From NCBI GenBank assembly GCA_019637095.1, contig JAHBWG010000007.1:1-64000 (forward strand): DNA of 64,000 nt, written 5' to 3'. Within the stretch, counting starts at the first letter, position 1. Every line of letters starts with the position of its first letter. A program made the position numbers and the translations under genes. The stretch is from Sandaracinaceae bacterium (GTDB lineage: Bacteria; Myxococcota_A; Polyangia; Polyangiales; Sandaracinaceae). The notes under the pieces are model-generated. The model was not told where the DNA came from. It did not search any database and worked only from the letters and a program-made list of their open reading frames with translations. Below, piece by piece: positions 1-8,058 of the stretch.

Positions 1-96
1 TGCTCGTGTCGCGCGGCGCGCGCGCGCGCGGGCGGCGGCGCCGCGTGCTTCGCCGCGCTCGCCCTCCTCGCGCTCGTGCGTCAGAGGAAGAGGTAG
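1..96 (+). CDS. C-terminal end of a MYXO-CTERM sorted protein (partial)
   Basis: Frame 1 is open from the window edge to TAG at 94-96, giving 31 residues that begin C-S-C-R, pass through a Gly/Ala stretch, then a hydrophobic run (FAALALLALV) and end in a basic tail (RQRKR). Cys motif, hydrophobic helix and Arg cluster at the extreme C-terminus is the layout of the MYXO-CTERM surface-sorting signal of myxobacteria. The body of the protein lies outside the window, so its function is unknown. It converges on, and overlaps by 16 nt, the DUF202 gene on the other strand. Confidence 0.6.
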   Translation, partial: CSCRAARARAGGGAACFAALALLALVRQRKR

Positions 97-479
97 ACCG
101 TCAGCACGCCGGCGAGGATCACCGTCGCGATCGCGACGCCGAAGAGCGTGCGCTCGGAGGGGACGTCGCGGCCGGGCGAGATGCGGCGCGCCCAGCGACG
201 CGTCTTGACGGCGCCGGCGATCGCGAGGCCGCCGCCGAAGGCGACGAGGAGCGCGCCGAGCACCTGCGAGCGCTCCGGAGGAGGCAGCTCGCCTTGCAGC
301 TCCGGGTGGTCGAACCCGAACACGTGCAGCAGCAAGCCGAACTTCGCGACGGCGACGCCGAAGGCCATGAAGGTCAGCGCGGTGCGCAGCCACGCCATCA
401 GCGTGCGCTCGTTCGCGAGGTGGTCGCGCACCCAGCCGGCGGGCGGCGCGGGCTCGGAGGGCTCGGCGGGCGCGGACAC
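81..479 (-). CDS. DUF202/YidH-family small membrane protein
   Basis: A 132-residue protein starting at GTG 479. The N-terminal motif ANERTLMAWLRTALTFMAFG (about residues 22-41) is the hallmark of the DUF202/YidH family. Three membrane segments are visible: about 31-51, 72-91 and 111-131, with an Arg-rich loop (KTRRWARR) before the third. Family members are inner-membrane proteins of unknown function, about 100-140 residues long, so the length fits. The GTG start is preferred because everything upstream in this frame is antisense to the next gene and has no family similarity. It stands alone, convergent with the gene entering from the left. Confidence 0.85.
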   Translation of the reverse strand: MSAPAEPSEPAPPAGWVRDHLANERTLMAWLRTALTFMAFGVAVAKFGLLLHVFGFDHPELQGELPPPERSQVLGALLVAFGGGLAIAGAVKTRRWARRISPGRDVPSERTLFGVAIATVILAGVLTVYLFL

Positions 480-563
480 GGGCCGGCAGTGAAGCACACG
501 CGCGCGCGCTACGCCGGTCGAGCCCGGCGCTGGTACTCTCGCGCGACACCAACCGAGGGAGGG

Positions 564-1022
564 ATGCACATGGGGGCCATGACACCGTTGGATCCGAGCA
601 CGCCGAGCCGTGGACGGAGCGCGCGCCCGTGGCGGCTGCACGCCGCGCTCGTCTCGCTCGCGGCGCTCGCGTGCGTCGCGTGCGACGGCGGAGGGGGCGG
701 CAGCGACGCCGGCGGCGGCGACGCCGGCGGCGGCGCGGCCGCGCCGGGATGCGACCTGCGCGCCGTCGCGATGTACTGCCAGGACTACGCCTACGGCGAG
801 GACGTCCTGCCGGCGTACGAGGACAGCTGCCGGACCAACGGAGGCACGTGGCTCGCCGCCGGGTGCCCGCGCGCCGACGCGCTCGGCGGGTGCCGGAGCG
901 TCGACGCGACCTTCGGGGCGTCGACCACCTGGTTCTACGTGGGAGGGCCGTACATGGACGCCGCGCAGGTCCGCATGCTCTGCGAGAGCGGCGCGGGCGC
1001 CGGGACGTACGTCGACCCCTGA
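564..1022 (+). CDS. Small secreted lipoprotein, unknown function
   Basis: A 152-residue protein with a basic N-terminus, a hydrophobic stretch (LHAALVSLAALA) and two possible lipidation cysteines (Cys37, Cys40), followed by a Gly/Asp/Ala linker typical of exported lipoproteins in this window. The mature domain of about 90 residues has six cysteines and several Tyr/Trp, suggesting a small disulfide-bonded fold. A purine-rich GAGGGAGGG stretch (555-563) precedes ATG 564. The in-frame ATG at 570 is slightly better spaced from it. A -10-like TACTCT lies at 534-539. No family recognised. Confidence 0.65.
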   Translation: MHMGAMTPLDPSTPSRGRSARPWRLHAALVSLAALACVACDGGGGGSDAGGGDAGGGAAAPGCDLRAVAMYCQDYAYGEDVLPAYEDSCRTNGGTWLAAGCPRADALGGCRSVDATFGASTTWFYVGGPYMDAAQVRMLCESGAGAGTYVDP

Positions 1023-1026
1023 AGCC

Positions 1027-1151
1027 GATTGGAACACCGCTTCATTGGCAATTGAACCATTGGGCGGCGTCGATTGGCTGGTTTGGATGGCCTGCACATG
1101 GGGGTTTTTCGCCCTGTCCATTGCTGCGCGGCCGCGTTTGGTACAGACCAA
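1027..1151 (+). promoter_or_regulatory. Tandem ATTGG motif array upstream of pdxR
   Basis: ATTGG occurs at 1028, 1044, 1059 and 1073, a spacing of 14-16 bp, in an A/T-rich patch that stands out from the genome. A further TTGGT-ACAG-ACCAA inverted repeat (1138-1151) abuts the pdxR start codon. MocR/PdxR regulators are known to bind repeated direct or inverted elements near their own promoters. A PdxR operator is therefore a good inference, but the motif itself was only read by eye. Confidence 0.5.
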
Positions 1152-2662
1152 TGCCCATGCAAGACCTCGGGGTGACCGTCGCGCCGGAGGGGGCGCCGAT
1201 GTACCAGCAGATCTTCGATCAGATCGCGTCGCGCATCCGCAGCGGCGCGTTCCCGGAGGGCTACCGGCTGCCGCCGACGCGCGCGCTCGCGGCGGAGCTC
1301 GGCACGCACCGCAACACGGTGGTGCGCGCGTACGCGGAGCTCGAGGCGGCGGGCTTCCTCACCTCCACGGTCGGGCGCGGGACGTTCGTGAAGGCGTGGC
1401 GCGGGAGCGAGCCGCCGCTCGCGGCGTCGGCGCCGCCCGAGCGCGCGCTGCCGTGGGCCTCGCTCGTGTCGAGCGCGGTGCGCTCGGAGCCGATCCGCCG
1501 CTTCCTCCGCTACCGCCGCGACCCCGCGCCGCGCGAGGTGATCGATCTGACGAAGATGCAGCCGCCCGACGAGCTGCTGCCGCTCGAGCTCTACCGGCGC
1601 TGCCTCGAGCACGCGCTGAAGGCGCACCCGGACAAGGCGCTCGGTTACGCGCCGCGCGACGGCTTCCGCTCGCTGCGCGCGCGCATCGTCGAGGACCTCG
1701 CGCGCCGCGGCGTGCCCGCGCCCGCCGACGACGTGATCGTCACGACCGGCTCGCAGCAGGGGCTCGATCTGGTGGCGCGCGCGCTCCTCGATCCGGGCGA
1801 CGTGGTGCTGACGCACGCGGCGACCTACGCGGGCGCGCTGCAGGTCTTCGCGGCGAGCCGCGCGCACATCGTCGGCCTGCCGAGCGACGCGGACGGCCCC
1901 GACCTCGACGCGCTGCGCCGCCTCGGCGCGCGGCGGCCGAAGCTCCTCTACCTCATGCCGAACCACGCGAACCCGACCGGCGCGTGCATCGGCCGCGCGC
2001 GGCGCGCGGCGATCCTCGCGTGGGCGCGCGACGCCGAGGTCGCGGTGATCGAGGACGACTACGCGGCCGACCTCGAGCTCGAGGAGGCGCCGGTGCCCCC
2101 GGCGCTGCGCGCGCTCGACCCCGACGTCATCCACGTCGGCACGTTCAGCAAGCGGCTGATCCCGGCGCTGCGCATCGGCTACGTCGTCGCGCCCGCCGCG
2201 CTCAAGCCGCACCTCGTCGCGCTCAAGCACACGACCGATCTCGGGTGCTCCGCGACGCAGCAGCTGGCGCTCGGGGAGTTCCTCGACCGCGGCTACCTCG
2301 TGGCGCATCTGAACCGCATCCAGCCCGCCTACCGCGCGCGGCGCGACGCGCTGTGCGACGCGCTGCGGGCCCACCTGCCGAGCGAGGTGCGCTGGCAGCG
2401 GCCGACGCGCGGGCTCTCCGTCTGGCTCGCGCTCCCGGACGGCACGGACCCGGAGCGCGTGTTCGACGAGGCGCGGCGGCGCGGCGTGCTCGTCGCGCCG
2501 GGCCACCACTACGCGGCCGACGACGCGACGCACCCGGGCGTGCGCCTGAACTTCTGCTGGGAGCCGGAGGAGCGCCTGCGCGAAGGCGCGGCGCGCGTGG
2601 CGGCGGCCATCGCGGCCACGCTCGGCCGGGACCGCTCCGGGCCCGTCCTCGACATGGTCTGA
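1151..2662 (+). CDS. pdxR: PdxR-type MocR/GntR regulator with aminotransferase domain
   Basis: A 503-residue protein. Residues about 10-80 form a GntR winged helix ([20 protein letters not shown]), followed by a linker and a fold-type I aminotransferase domain from about 110 to the end. The PLP-binding lysine is Lys334 in [14 protein letters not shown], and the upstream MPNHANPTG loop is typical of class I aminotransferases. MocR proteins use this domain to sense PLP rather than for catalysis. pdxS and pdxT follow 91 bp downstream on the same strand, so it is most likely PdxR, which activates PLP synthesis when PLP is low. In the better known cases pdxR is divergent from pdxST; here it is co-directional. 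A repeat array lies upstream. Confidence 0.88.
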   Translation: MPMQDLGVTVAPEGAPMYQQIFDQIASRIRSGAFPEGYRLPPTRALAAELGTHRNTVVRAYAELEAAGFLTSTVGRGTFVKAWRGSEPPLAASAPPERALPWASLVSSAVRSEPIRRFLRYRRDPAPREVIDLTKMQPPDELLPLELYRRCLEHALKAHPDKALGYAPRDGFRSLRARIVEDLARRGVPAPADDVIVTTGSQQGLDLVARALLDPGDVVLTHAATYAGALQVFAASRAHIVGLPSDADGPDLDALRRLGARRPKLLYLMPNHANPTGACIGRARRAAILAWARDAEVAVIEDDYAADLELEEAPVPPALRALDPDVIHVGTFSKRLIPALRIGYVVAPAALKPHLVALKHTTDLGCSATQQLALGEFLDRGYLVAHLNRIQPAYRARRDALCDALRAHLPSEVRWQRPTRGLSVWLALPDGTDPERVFDEARRRGVLVAPGHHYAADDATHPGVRLNFCWEPEERLREGAARVAAAIAATLGRDRSGPVLDMV

Positions 2663-2753
2663 CGCGCCGCTGCGAGCGCGTGAGGAGCGACGGATTGGCG
2701 CACGCGCCTCCCGCGGTGGGAGACGTGCGTCCATCCACGAATGGAGTCGACTC

Positions 2754-3635
2754 ATGGAGAAGAGCACCTGGACCACGAAGGTCGGCCTCGCGCGCATGCT
2801 GCGCGGCGGCGTGATCATGGACGTCGTCGACCCCGAGCAGGCGCGGATCGCCGAGGAGGCGGGCGCCGCCGCGGTGATGGCGCTCGAGCGCGTCCCGGCC
2901 CGGATCCGCGCGGAGGGGGGCGTCGCGCGGGCCTCGGACCCGGCGATGATCCGCGAGATCCAGCGCGCGGTGAGCATCCCGGTGATGGCCAAGTGCCGCA
3001 TCGGCCACACGATCGAGGCGCAGGTCCTCGAGGCGCTCGAGGTGGACTTCGTCGACGAGTCGGAGGTGCTCACGCCCGCCGACCACGCGCACCACGTCGA
3101 CAAGACCGCCTTCCGGGTGCCGTTCGTGTGCGGCGCGACCGACCTCGGCGAGGCGCTGCGCCGCGTGGCGGAGGGCGCGGCGATGATCCGCACCAAGGGC
3201 GAGGCGGGCACCGGCGACGTGAGCGAGGCGGTGCGGCACCTGCGCGCCATGCGGGCGCAGATCCGGCGCCTGCGCGCGCTCGAGCCGGCGCAGCTCTCGG
3301 CGGAGGCGAAGGCGCTCGGCGCGCCGCTCGAGCTCGTGCGCGCGGTCGCCGCCGACGGATGCCTGCCCGTGCCCGAGTTCGCGGCGGGCGGGATCGCGAC
3401 GCCCGCGGACGCGGCGCTCTGCATGTCGCTCGGCGCCGAGGCGGTCTTCGTCGGCAGCGGCATCTTCCTCTCGTCGGATCCGGCGCGGCGCGCGCGCGCG
3501 ATCGTCGGCGCGGTCACCCACTGGCAGGACGCGGCGAAGCTCGCGGAGCTCTCGAGCGGGCTCGGCGAGCCGATGCGCGGGACCGAGAGCGCGCGGCTCG
3601 CGGCGACCGAGCGGCTCGCGGCGCGGGGCGCGTGA
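2754..3635 (+). CDS. pdxS: Pyridoxal 5'-phosphate synthase, PdxS subunit
   Basis: A 293-residue (beta/alpha)8 barrel, the normal length for PdxS. It condenses ribose 5-phosphate, glyceraldehyde 3-phosphate and ammonia supplied by PdxT into PLP in the cytoplasm (deoxyxylulose-independent route). The two catalytic lysines sit at the expected places: Lys80 in VMAKCRIGH and Lys148 in [10 protein letters not shown], next to the phosphate-binding GTGD loop. The segment [20 protein letters not shown] is nearly invariant in the family. ATG 2754 is preceded by GGAG (2743-2746) at a normal distance. The stop codon overlaps the pdxT start by 1 nt. A TCCAT/ATGGA inverted repeat (2730-2745) lies in the leader. 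Confidence 0.98.
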   Translation: MEKSTWTTKVGLARMLRGGVIMDVVDPEQARIAEEAGAAAVMALERVPARIRAEGGVARASDPAMIREIQRAVSIPVMAKCRIGHTIEAQVLEALEVDFVDESEVLTPADHAHHVDKTAFRVPFVCGATDLGEALRRVAEGAAMIRTKGEAGTGDVSEAVRHLRAMRAQIRRLRALEPAQLSAEAKALGAPLELVRAVAADGCLPVPEFAAGGIATPADAALCMSLGAEAVFVGSGIFLSSDPARRARAIVGAVTHWQDAAKLAELSSGLGEPMRGTESARLAATERLAARGA

Positions 3636-4144
3636 TGCGGATCGGCGTCCTCGCGCTCCAAGGGGCGTTCGCCGAGCACGTCGTGCGCCTGCGCGCCCTC
3701 GGGCACGACGCAGTCGAGATCCGCTCGGCGCGCGACCTCGCGGGCGCCGAGGGCCTGGTCCTGCCCGGCGGTGAGTCGACGGCGCAAGCTCGTTTGCTGT
3801 CGGACACCTTGGCGGCAGCGCTCGACGCGCTCTGGCGCGACGGCGCGCCGATCCTCGCGACGTGCGCCGGCGCGATCCTCGCGGCGCGCCGCGGCTGGCT
3901 CGACGCCGACCTCGCGCGCAACGCGTACGGGCCGCAGCTCCACAGCGCGGAGGCGATCGCCGGCGACGGCACGCCGCTCGTCCTGATCCGCGCGCCGCGG
4001 TTCACGCGGCTCGGCGCCGAGGTCGAGGTGCTCGCGCGCCTCGGCGACGACCCGGTGCTCGTGCGACAGCGCCGGCTCGTCGCGGCCACGTTCCACCCCG
4101 AGCTCACGGACGACCCGCGCGTCCACGCGCTCGCGTTCGGGTGA
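3635..4144 (+). CDS. pdxT: PLP synthase glutaminase subunit PdxT
   Basis: A 169-residue class I glutamine amidotransferase that hydrolyses glutamine and channels ammonia to PdxS. It starts RIGVLALQGAFAEH, has the LPGGEST loop, nucleophile Cys77 in ATCAGA, and the His154/Glu156 pair in FHPELT, so the catalytic triad is complete. It is shorter than the usual 185-200 residues. The missing length lies mainly between the nucleophile and the C-terminal His motif, where family members normally carry extra strand/loop sequence. TGATG overlap with pdxS implies translational coupling. Confidence 0.94.
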   Translation: MRIGVLALQGAFAEHVVRLRALGHDAVEIRSARDLAGAEGLVLPGGESTAQARLLSDTLAAALDALWRDGAPILATCAGAILAARRGWLDADLARNAYGPQLHSAEAIAGDGTPLVLIRAPRFTRLGAEVEVLARLGDDPVLVRQRRLVAATFHPELTDDPRVHALAFG

Positions 4145-4155
4145 AGCAAAGGTGA

Positions 4156-4872
4156 TCAGCGCGCTGGCGCGCGACGCCGCAGGACCACGGCGAGGTCCCA
4201 GAGCGCGGTCCCCCAGACGGGCGCGAACGCGAGCGCGAGCAGGGGCGCGGCGAGCGCGGGCGCGAACGGGAGCGCGAGGCCGGACGCGAGGGCGGCGGCA
4301 CCGGCGAGCGCCGAGAGCCGCCGCCAGCCGCCGGCGCGTCCGTGCGCGAGGCCGAGCGCGAAGGTCACGACCGCGAGGAGCTCCCACTTCACGTAGGTCG
4401 AGGCCCAGAGCCAGGGCAGCAGCGCGGCGAGGTCCGCGTCGCTGGCGGTGAGCGAGAGCAGCACCACGTTCTCCGCGACGTCGGCGAGCGCGGCGAGGAC
4501 GGCGAGCGGCGCGAGGGCGGCGAGCCGGCGATCCACGGTGCGGGCGCCGAGGAGCGCGGCGCACGCGAGCAGCGCCGCGTACGCGACGAGGTACGCGAAG
4601 TCGGCGAGGTTCAGCCGATCGACGGCGTCGCGCAGCGCGGCGTGTGCAGGATCGCCGGGCGCGCCGAGCACGGCGCGCACGTCGTCAGCGGTGCGCGCGA
4701 GCTCGAGCGCGAGGATCACGTTGTCGGCGAAGCGCCCCTCGAGCGGCGTCGCCGGGGTGAGCGGAAACAGCGTCCAGTAGAGCGTGAACGCGAGGACGAA
4801 CGCGCCCGCGGCGGCGCCGGTGATCGCGAGCGCGCGATCGCTCGGCGCGCGGCGTGGCTCGGCCTCGCTCAT
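4156..4872 (-). CDS. Multi-pass membrane protein, unknown function
   Basis: A 238-residue protein with about six hydrophobic segments (roughly residues 15-37, 85-108, 115-135, 150-172, 180-200 and 205-230). A conserved-looking extracytoplasmic loop (PLEGRFADNVILALELARTADDVRAVLG, split over residues about 42-69) lies between the first two. No catalytic motif is visible and I do not recognise the family. ATG 4872 is preceded on its strand by TACGCT (4880-4885), placing a predicted transcription start 1 nt before the ATG, so the transcript is probably leaderless. It converges on pdxT with 11 bp between stop codons. Confidence 0.72.
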   Translation of the reverse strand: MSEAEPRRAPSDRALAITGAAAGAFVLAFTLYWTLFPLTPATPLEGRFADNVILALELARTADDVRAVLGAPGDPAHAALRDAVDRLNLADFAYLVAYAALLACAALLGARTVDRRLAALAPLAVLAALADVAENVVLLSLTASDADLAALLPWLWASTYVKWELLAVVTFALGLAHGRAGGWRRLSALAGAAALASGLALPFAPALAAPLLALAFAPVWGTALWDLAVVLRRRAPAR

Positions 4873-4939
4873 CGCGGGCAGCGTAGCCGCGCGGCCGCGC
4901 CGTGCCATGGCCGGTCCCCTCCGGCGCCCGCGCGCGGCG

Positions 4940-4945
4940 TATACT
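4940..4945 (+). promoter_or_regulatory. -10 element TATACT for a leaderless transcript
   Basis: TATACT ends 8 nt before the ATG at 4953, so the predicted start of transcription falls at about +1/+2 of the coding sequence. There is no Shine-Dalgarno sequence. This is the clearest example of a pattern seen at many genes in the window. Confidence 0.5.
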
Positions 4946-4952
4946 CGAGCCC

Positions 4953-6122
4953 ATGTCGCGCGCTCGCCTCGCCCTCGCCACGCTCCTCCTGGTCGCCGCG
5001 TGCGACGGCGCCTCGCCGGGCACGGACGCCGGCTCGGATCCGGTCGACGCCGGGCCCTTCGATCCGGCGAGCGTCGGGCCGACCGACGTCTCGATCCTCT
5101 GGCCGCTCGGGGCCGACGGCGCGGACCTCGTCGCGGTGTCGGCGAGCGCGGCGGGCGGGCCGCTGCTCCCGGCGTCGGTCCTCGGCGCCATCCCACCGCT
5201 CGATCGCGAGGCGCCCAACGACCCCGCGACGATCCGCGTCGTCTCGATGCGCCTCGACCCGTGCTTCCCCGGCCGCGACCTCTCGGGGCCCGTGCCGTGC
5301 CGCGCGCAGGTGCGCCTCGTCGCCCAGCCGATCCGCGACGTCGGCGGTTCCGTCGGCGCCGCCGACGCCGCCGTGCACCTGCACTTCGAGCCGGGCGAGG
5401 CGGCGTGGCGGCGGATCCTGACGCGGATCGTCGCCGCCTCGCGCGCGGCCGGCGTCGACCGCGACGCACCGCTCGGCGTCCACCCGGCGCTCGCGGCCGG
5501 CGGCGCCAGCGGCAGCTTCGGTCGCGCGCTGCAAGAGATCTTGCTCACCGAGCTCGGCCCCGCCGCGCTCACGCGCGTCACGTTCGTCACCCGCGAGCTG
5601 CCGCGCGCGCCGCAGTGGCGCTTCGGCGGCGTCGAGGTCGTCGCGGGCGCGCCCTCGACGCTCCCGCTCGTCGGGCTCGCCACGCCGTCGGACACGCTCA
5701 CGCTCGACATGAGCGTGGTGGGCGGCGGGCTCTACACGACGAGCCCCGCCCTCGACGGCGTCGACGACGCCACGCTCTTGTTCGACCTCGAGAGCGCGGC
5801 GAGCGCGGGCGCCGACGCGCAGCGAGCCGCGTGGGTCGCCGCCCTGCGCATCGAGAGCCCCGACCGCCACTCCCCCGAGACGGCCGACTGCGCGAGCTGC
5901 CACGTCGCGCAACACCTGGCCCGCGACGCCGAGCGCGACTTCGGCCTGGGCCCCGATCACCCCGACCGTTACGACGCCGCCGGGGTCGCGCTCGCGCTCG
6001 CGCTGCCCGACGTCCGCGAGCGCATCCGCGCGTTCGGCTACTTCGAGCGCGAGCCGCAGATCCTCCAGCGCACCGTCAACGAGACGGCGGAGGTCGTGCG
6101 CCGGATCCGCGCGACGCCGTAG
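4953..6122 (+). CDS. Secreted lipoprotein with one c-type haem motif
   Basis: A 389-residue protein with a lipoprotein signal (LLLVAACDG, Cys17), then an Asp/Gly/Ala linker. The body (about 45-300) is a beta-rich domain without a recognised family. At residues 313-317 the motif CASCH is a single covalent haem-binding site, inside a segment (SPETADCASCHVAQHL) that resembles the late cytochrome c region of myxobacterial haem lipoproteins. A methionine that could serve as sixth ligand is not evident downstream, so His may replace it or the haem may be five-coordinate. It could carry electrons or act as a peroxidase-like periplasmic protein; neither is shown. The gene stands alone. Confidence 0.75.
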   Translation: MSRARLALATLLLVAACDGASPGTDAGSDPVDAGPFDPASVGPTDVSILWPLGADGADLVAVSASAAGGPLLPASVLGAIPPLDREAPNDPATIRVVSMRLDPCFPGRDLSGPVPCRAQVRLVAQPIRDVGGSVGAADAAVHLHFEPGEAAWRRILTRIVAASRAAGVDRDAPLGVHPALAAGGASGSFGRALQEILLTELGPAALTRVTFVTRELPRAPQWRFGGVEVVAGAPSTLPLVGLATPSDTLTLDMSVVGGGLYTTSPALDGVDDATLLFDLESAASAGADAQRAAWVAALRIESPDRHSPETADCASCHVAQHLARDAERDFGLGPDHPDRYDAAGVALALALPDVRERIRAFGYFEREPQILQRTVNETAEVVRRIRATP

Positions 6123-6182
6123 CGCCGCGCGCCTTCTGCGCGACCGCCGCCTCGTTCTCGGGCACCGGCGCGACGCCCACCG

Positions 6183-7046
6183 TCACTGGCAGTACCCGCG
6201 CTCGCACAGGTCGAGCGCGCGAAAGCACTGGTAGCTCGGGCGTGCGAGGGGATCGCAGCGCTCGTAGCAGCGGTGCAGACCGTCCACCGACGACGCGCAC
6301 TCCCACGTGCGGCCCCCGGCGACGGGACAGTTGGGCGCGTGCGTCGGATGACACGTGCGTCGCGAGCACAGACCGCTCCCGTCGAACGAGGTCGTCGTAC
6401 CGATGCACGACGAACACGTCGTGCTGCCGCTCTCGCAGCGCGTGCCGAGCGGCTGGTTGCATCGACCCGGGCGAGACGGGTCGCCGTCGGCGGAGCAGTT
6501 GCGGGACTCGCACTCGAGGTCGACGCTGCATGCCTCGCCCATCGCGCGCGGGGCGCCGCACGTCCGGGTGTCACGCAGGCACAGCCGCGACTCGCACTGC
6601 TCGTCGTGCTCGCATGCTTCACCGAGCGCGCGGGGCACGAGGCAGCCGCGCGAGGTGCACGTCCCGCCCCCGAAGGGCGCGCACCCGCACTGCGCGCACG
6701 TGAGGGCGGAGTCCGTGTCCCGACACGCCAGGAAGACGCCGCCGCGACAGACGAGGCGCTCCGCGCCATCGCCGAGGGTCTCACCCGGCGCACACGGCGG
6801 AGCGCAGAGCCCCGAGGGATGACAGACGCTCAGCCCGCGCTCGGCGGGGCAATCGCCCGGGCCCGCGCACTCGAGCGTACAGACGCGGCGGCCGGCGCCG
6901 GTCGGGCTCGCGCACATGCCGGTGGCGCACTCCTCGTCGGTGACGCAAGGCTCGCCCGCCTCCGTCGGGGGCCGGGAGGCGCACGCTGTCAGCCCGAAGC
7001 ACGTCGCGAGGAACGAAACGAGGACACGGTTGCGAGTGGGTCGCAT
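6183..7046 (-). CDS. Cysteine-rich secreted lipoprotein
   Basis: A 287-residue protein with a lipobox (FGLTAC, Cys22) and about 35 cysteines spread over repeated modules of the form GE-x-C-x4-EC-x-S/T-x-x-C (for example GEACEHDEQCESRLC and GEACSVDLECESRNC). This Dickkopf/EGF-like spacing is frequent in exported myxobacterial proteins of unknown function and implies a disulfide-knotted extracellular protein. ATG 7046 is preceded by AAGGGAG at suitable spacing, so this one, unlike many neighbours, has a normal ribosome-binding site. It converges on the haem lipoprotein gene. Confidence 0.75.
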   Translation of the reverse strand: MRPTRNRVLVSFLATCFGLTACASRPPTEAGEPCVTDEECATGMCASPTGAGRRVCTLECAGPGDCPAERGLSVCHPSGLCAPPCAPGETLGDGAERLVCRGGVFLACRDTDSALTCAQCGCAPFGGGTCTSRGCLVPRALGEACEHDEQCESRLCLRDTRTCGAPRAMGEACSVDLECESRNCSADGDPSRPGRCNQPLGTRCESGSTTCSSCIGTTTSFDGSGLCSRRTCHPTHAPNCPVAGGRTWECASSVDGLHRCYERCDPLARPSYQCFRALDLCERGYCQ

Positions 7047-7163
7047 CGGAGATCTCCCTTCGGCGCGGTCATCGGCTCCAAGCCGTGCGCGGTTTCCGCC
7101 CACTCGCGATCGCGGGCGCGGCGGGGGCTTGCGAGGGCGTTCGCGGGCTGCCACGACCCTCGC

Positions 7164-8000
7164 GTGCTCGAACCGACCGCCGTCCCCTTCGCCCCGTGGG
7201 CGCTCGCCAACGCCGAGGAGGCCCGCATCGCCGACGTCGTCACCGCCCTCGGCGACGAGCACGCGGTGATCGCCGGCGTGACGTGCGCGTTCGGGGGGCT
7301 CGGCTCGTGGATCAATCAGGCGCTGAGCGCGCCGCGCGAGCGCGCGTACACCCTCGACGACGTCGAGGCGATCGCCGCGTTCTTCACCGCGCGCGGCGCC
7401 GAGCCGAAGGTCGTCGTCCACCCGTACGTCGATCCGTCCCTCTACGCAGCGCTCGCGGCCGCGGGCTTCCGCCTCGCGCAGACCGAGATCGTCCTCGCGA
7501 TCGACCTCGCGCGCGAGCGCGTCCTCGAGGGGCCGCCGGTGGCGGGCCTGCGCATCGATCCCGTCGACCCGACGAGCGCGCGCGACGTCGACGCGTACGT
7601 CACCACCGCGTCGCGCATCTTCTTCGGCGACGCGGTCTCGTCGGTGCTCGTCGAGTCGATCCGCCGCTCGGTGTTCCACCCGCGCGCGACGACGCTGCTC
7701 GCGCGGATCGACGGGGAGCTCGCCGGCGTCGCCGGCCTCGAGCGCTGGCGCTTCGGCGAGCACGAGCACGCCGCGCTCTTCGGCGCCGCCGTCCTGCCCA
7801 CCTTCCGCCGCCGCGGCGTCCAGCGCGCGCTCTTCACCCACCGCCTCGCCCTCGCGCGCGCGAGCGGCGCGCGGTTCGTCACCGTCGCGTCGCTCCCGAA
7901 CATCGGCACGGAGCGCAACGCGCTGCGCGCGGGGATGCGCCTCGCCTACGTCCGCCACGAGCTGGTCCGCCCCGCGCCCGGCCTCGTCCCGAGCCCCTGA
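7164..8000 (+). CDS. GNAT-family N-acetyltransferase
   Basis: A 278-residue protein. The C-terminal half (about 130-270) has the acetyl-CoA binding motif A of GNAT enzymes (VLPTFRRRGVQRALFTHRL, with R-R-x-G-x-x-x-A) followed by TVASLPNIGTERNALRAGM, the usual motif B region (NxxxERNxxRxGF). The N-terminal half (about 1-120) is a divergent, possibly duplicated GNAT half-domain as in two-domain acetyltransferases. The acceptor is unknown. The only plausible start in the conserved frame is GTG 7164; sequence upstream is antisense to the Cys-rich lipoprotein promoter region. Confidence 0.82.
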   Translation: MLEPTAVPFAPWALANAEEARIADVVTALGDEHAVIAGVTCAFGGLGSWINQALSAPRERAYTLDDVEAIAAFFTARGAEPKVVVHPYVDPSLYAALAAAGFRLAQTEIVLAIDLARERVLEGPPVAGLRIDPVDPTSARDVDAYVTTASRIFFGDAVSSVLVESIRRSVFHPRATTLLARIDGELAGVAGLERWRFGEHEHAALFGAAVLPTFRRRGVQRALFTHRLALARASGARFVTVASLPNIGTERNALRAGMRLAYVRHELVRPAPGLVPSP

Positions 8001-8018
8001 CCGCGAAGCGCGCGGTCG
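8000..8018 (+). terminator. Hairpin after the GNAT gene
   Basis: GACCGCG, a 5-nt loop and CGCGGTC begin at the last base of the stop codon. There is no T-tract, as is usual for this GC-rich sequence, so it may be a weak terminator or an mRNA 3' end stabiliser. Confidence 0.35.
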
Positions 8019-8058
8019 CCGATCCATCTCACCCGCTCGCGTCGTATCCTCTGCCGCG

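Noticed and set aside
935-4564. Very long minus-strand open frame opposite pdxR, pdxS and pdxT
   Set aside because: Arg/Ala/Pro-rich antisense shadow typical of high-GC DNA; the plus-strand genes have clear family motifs.
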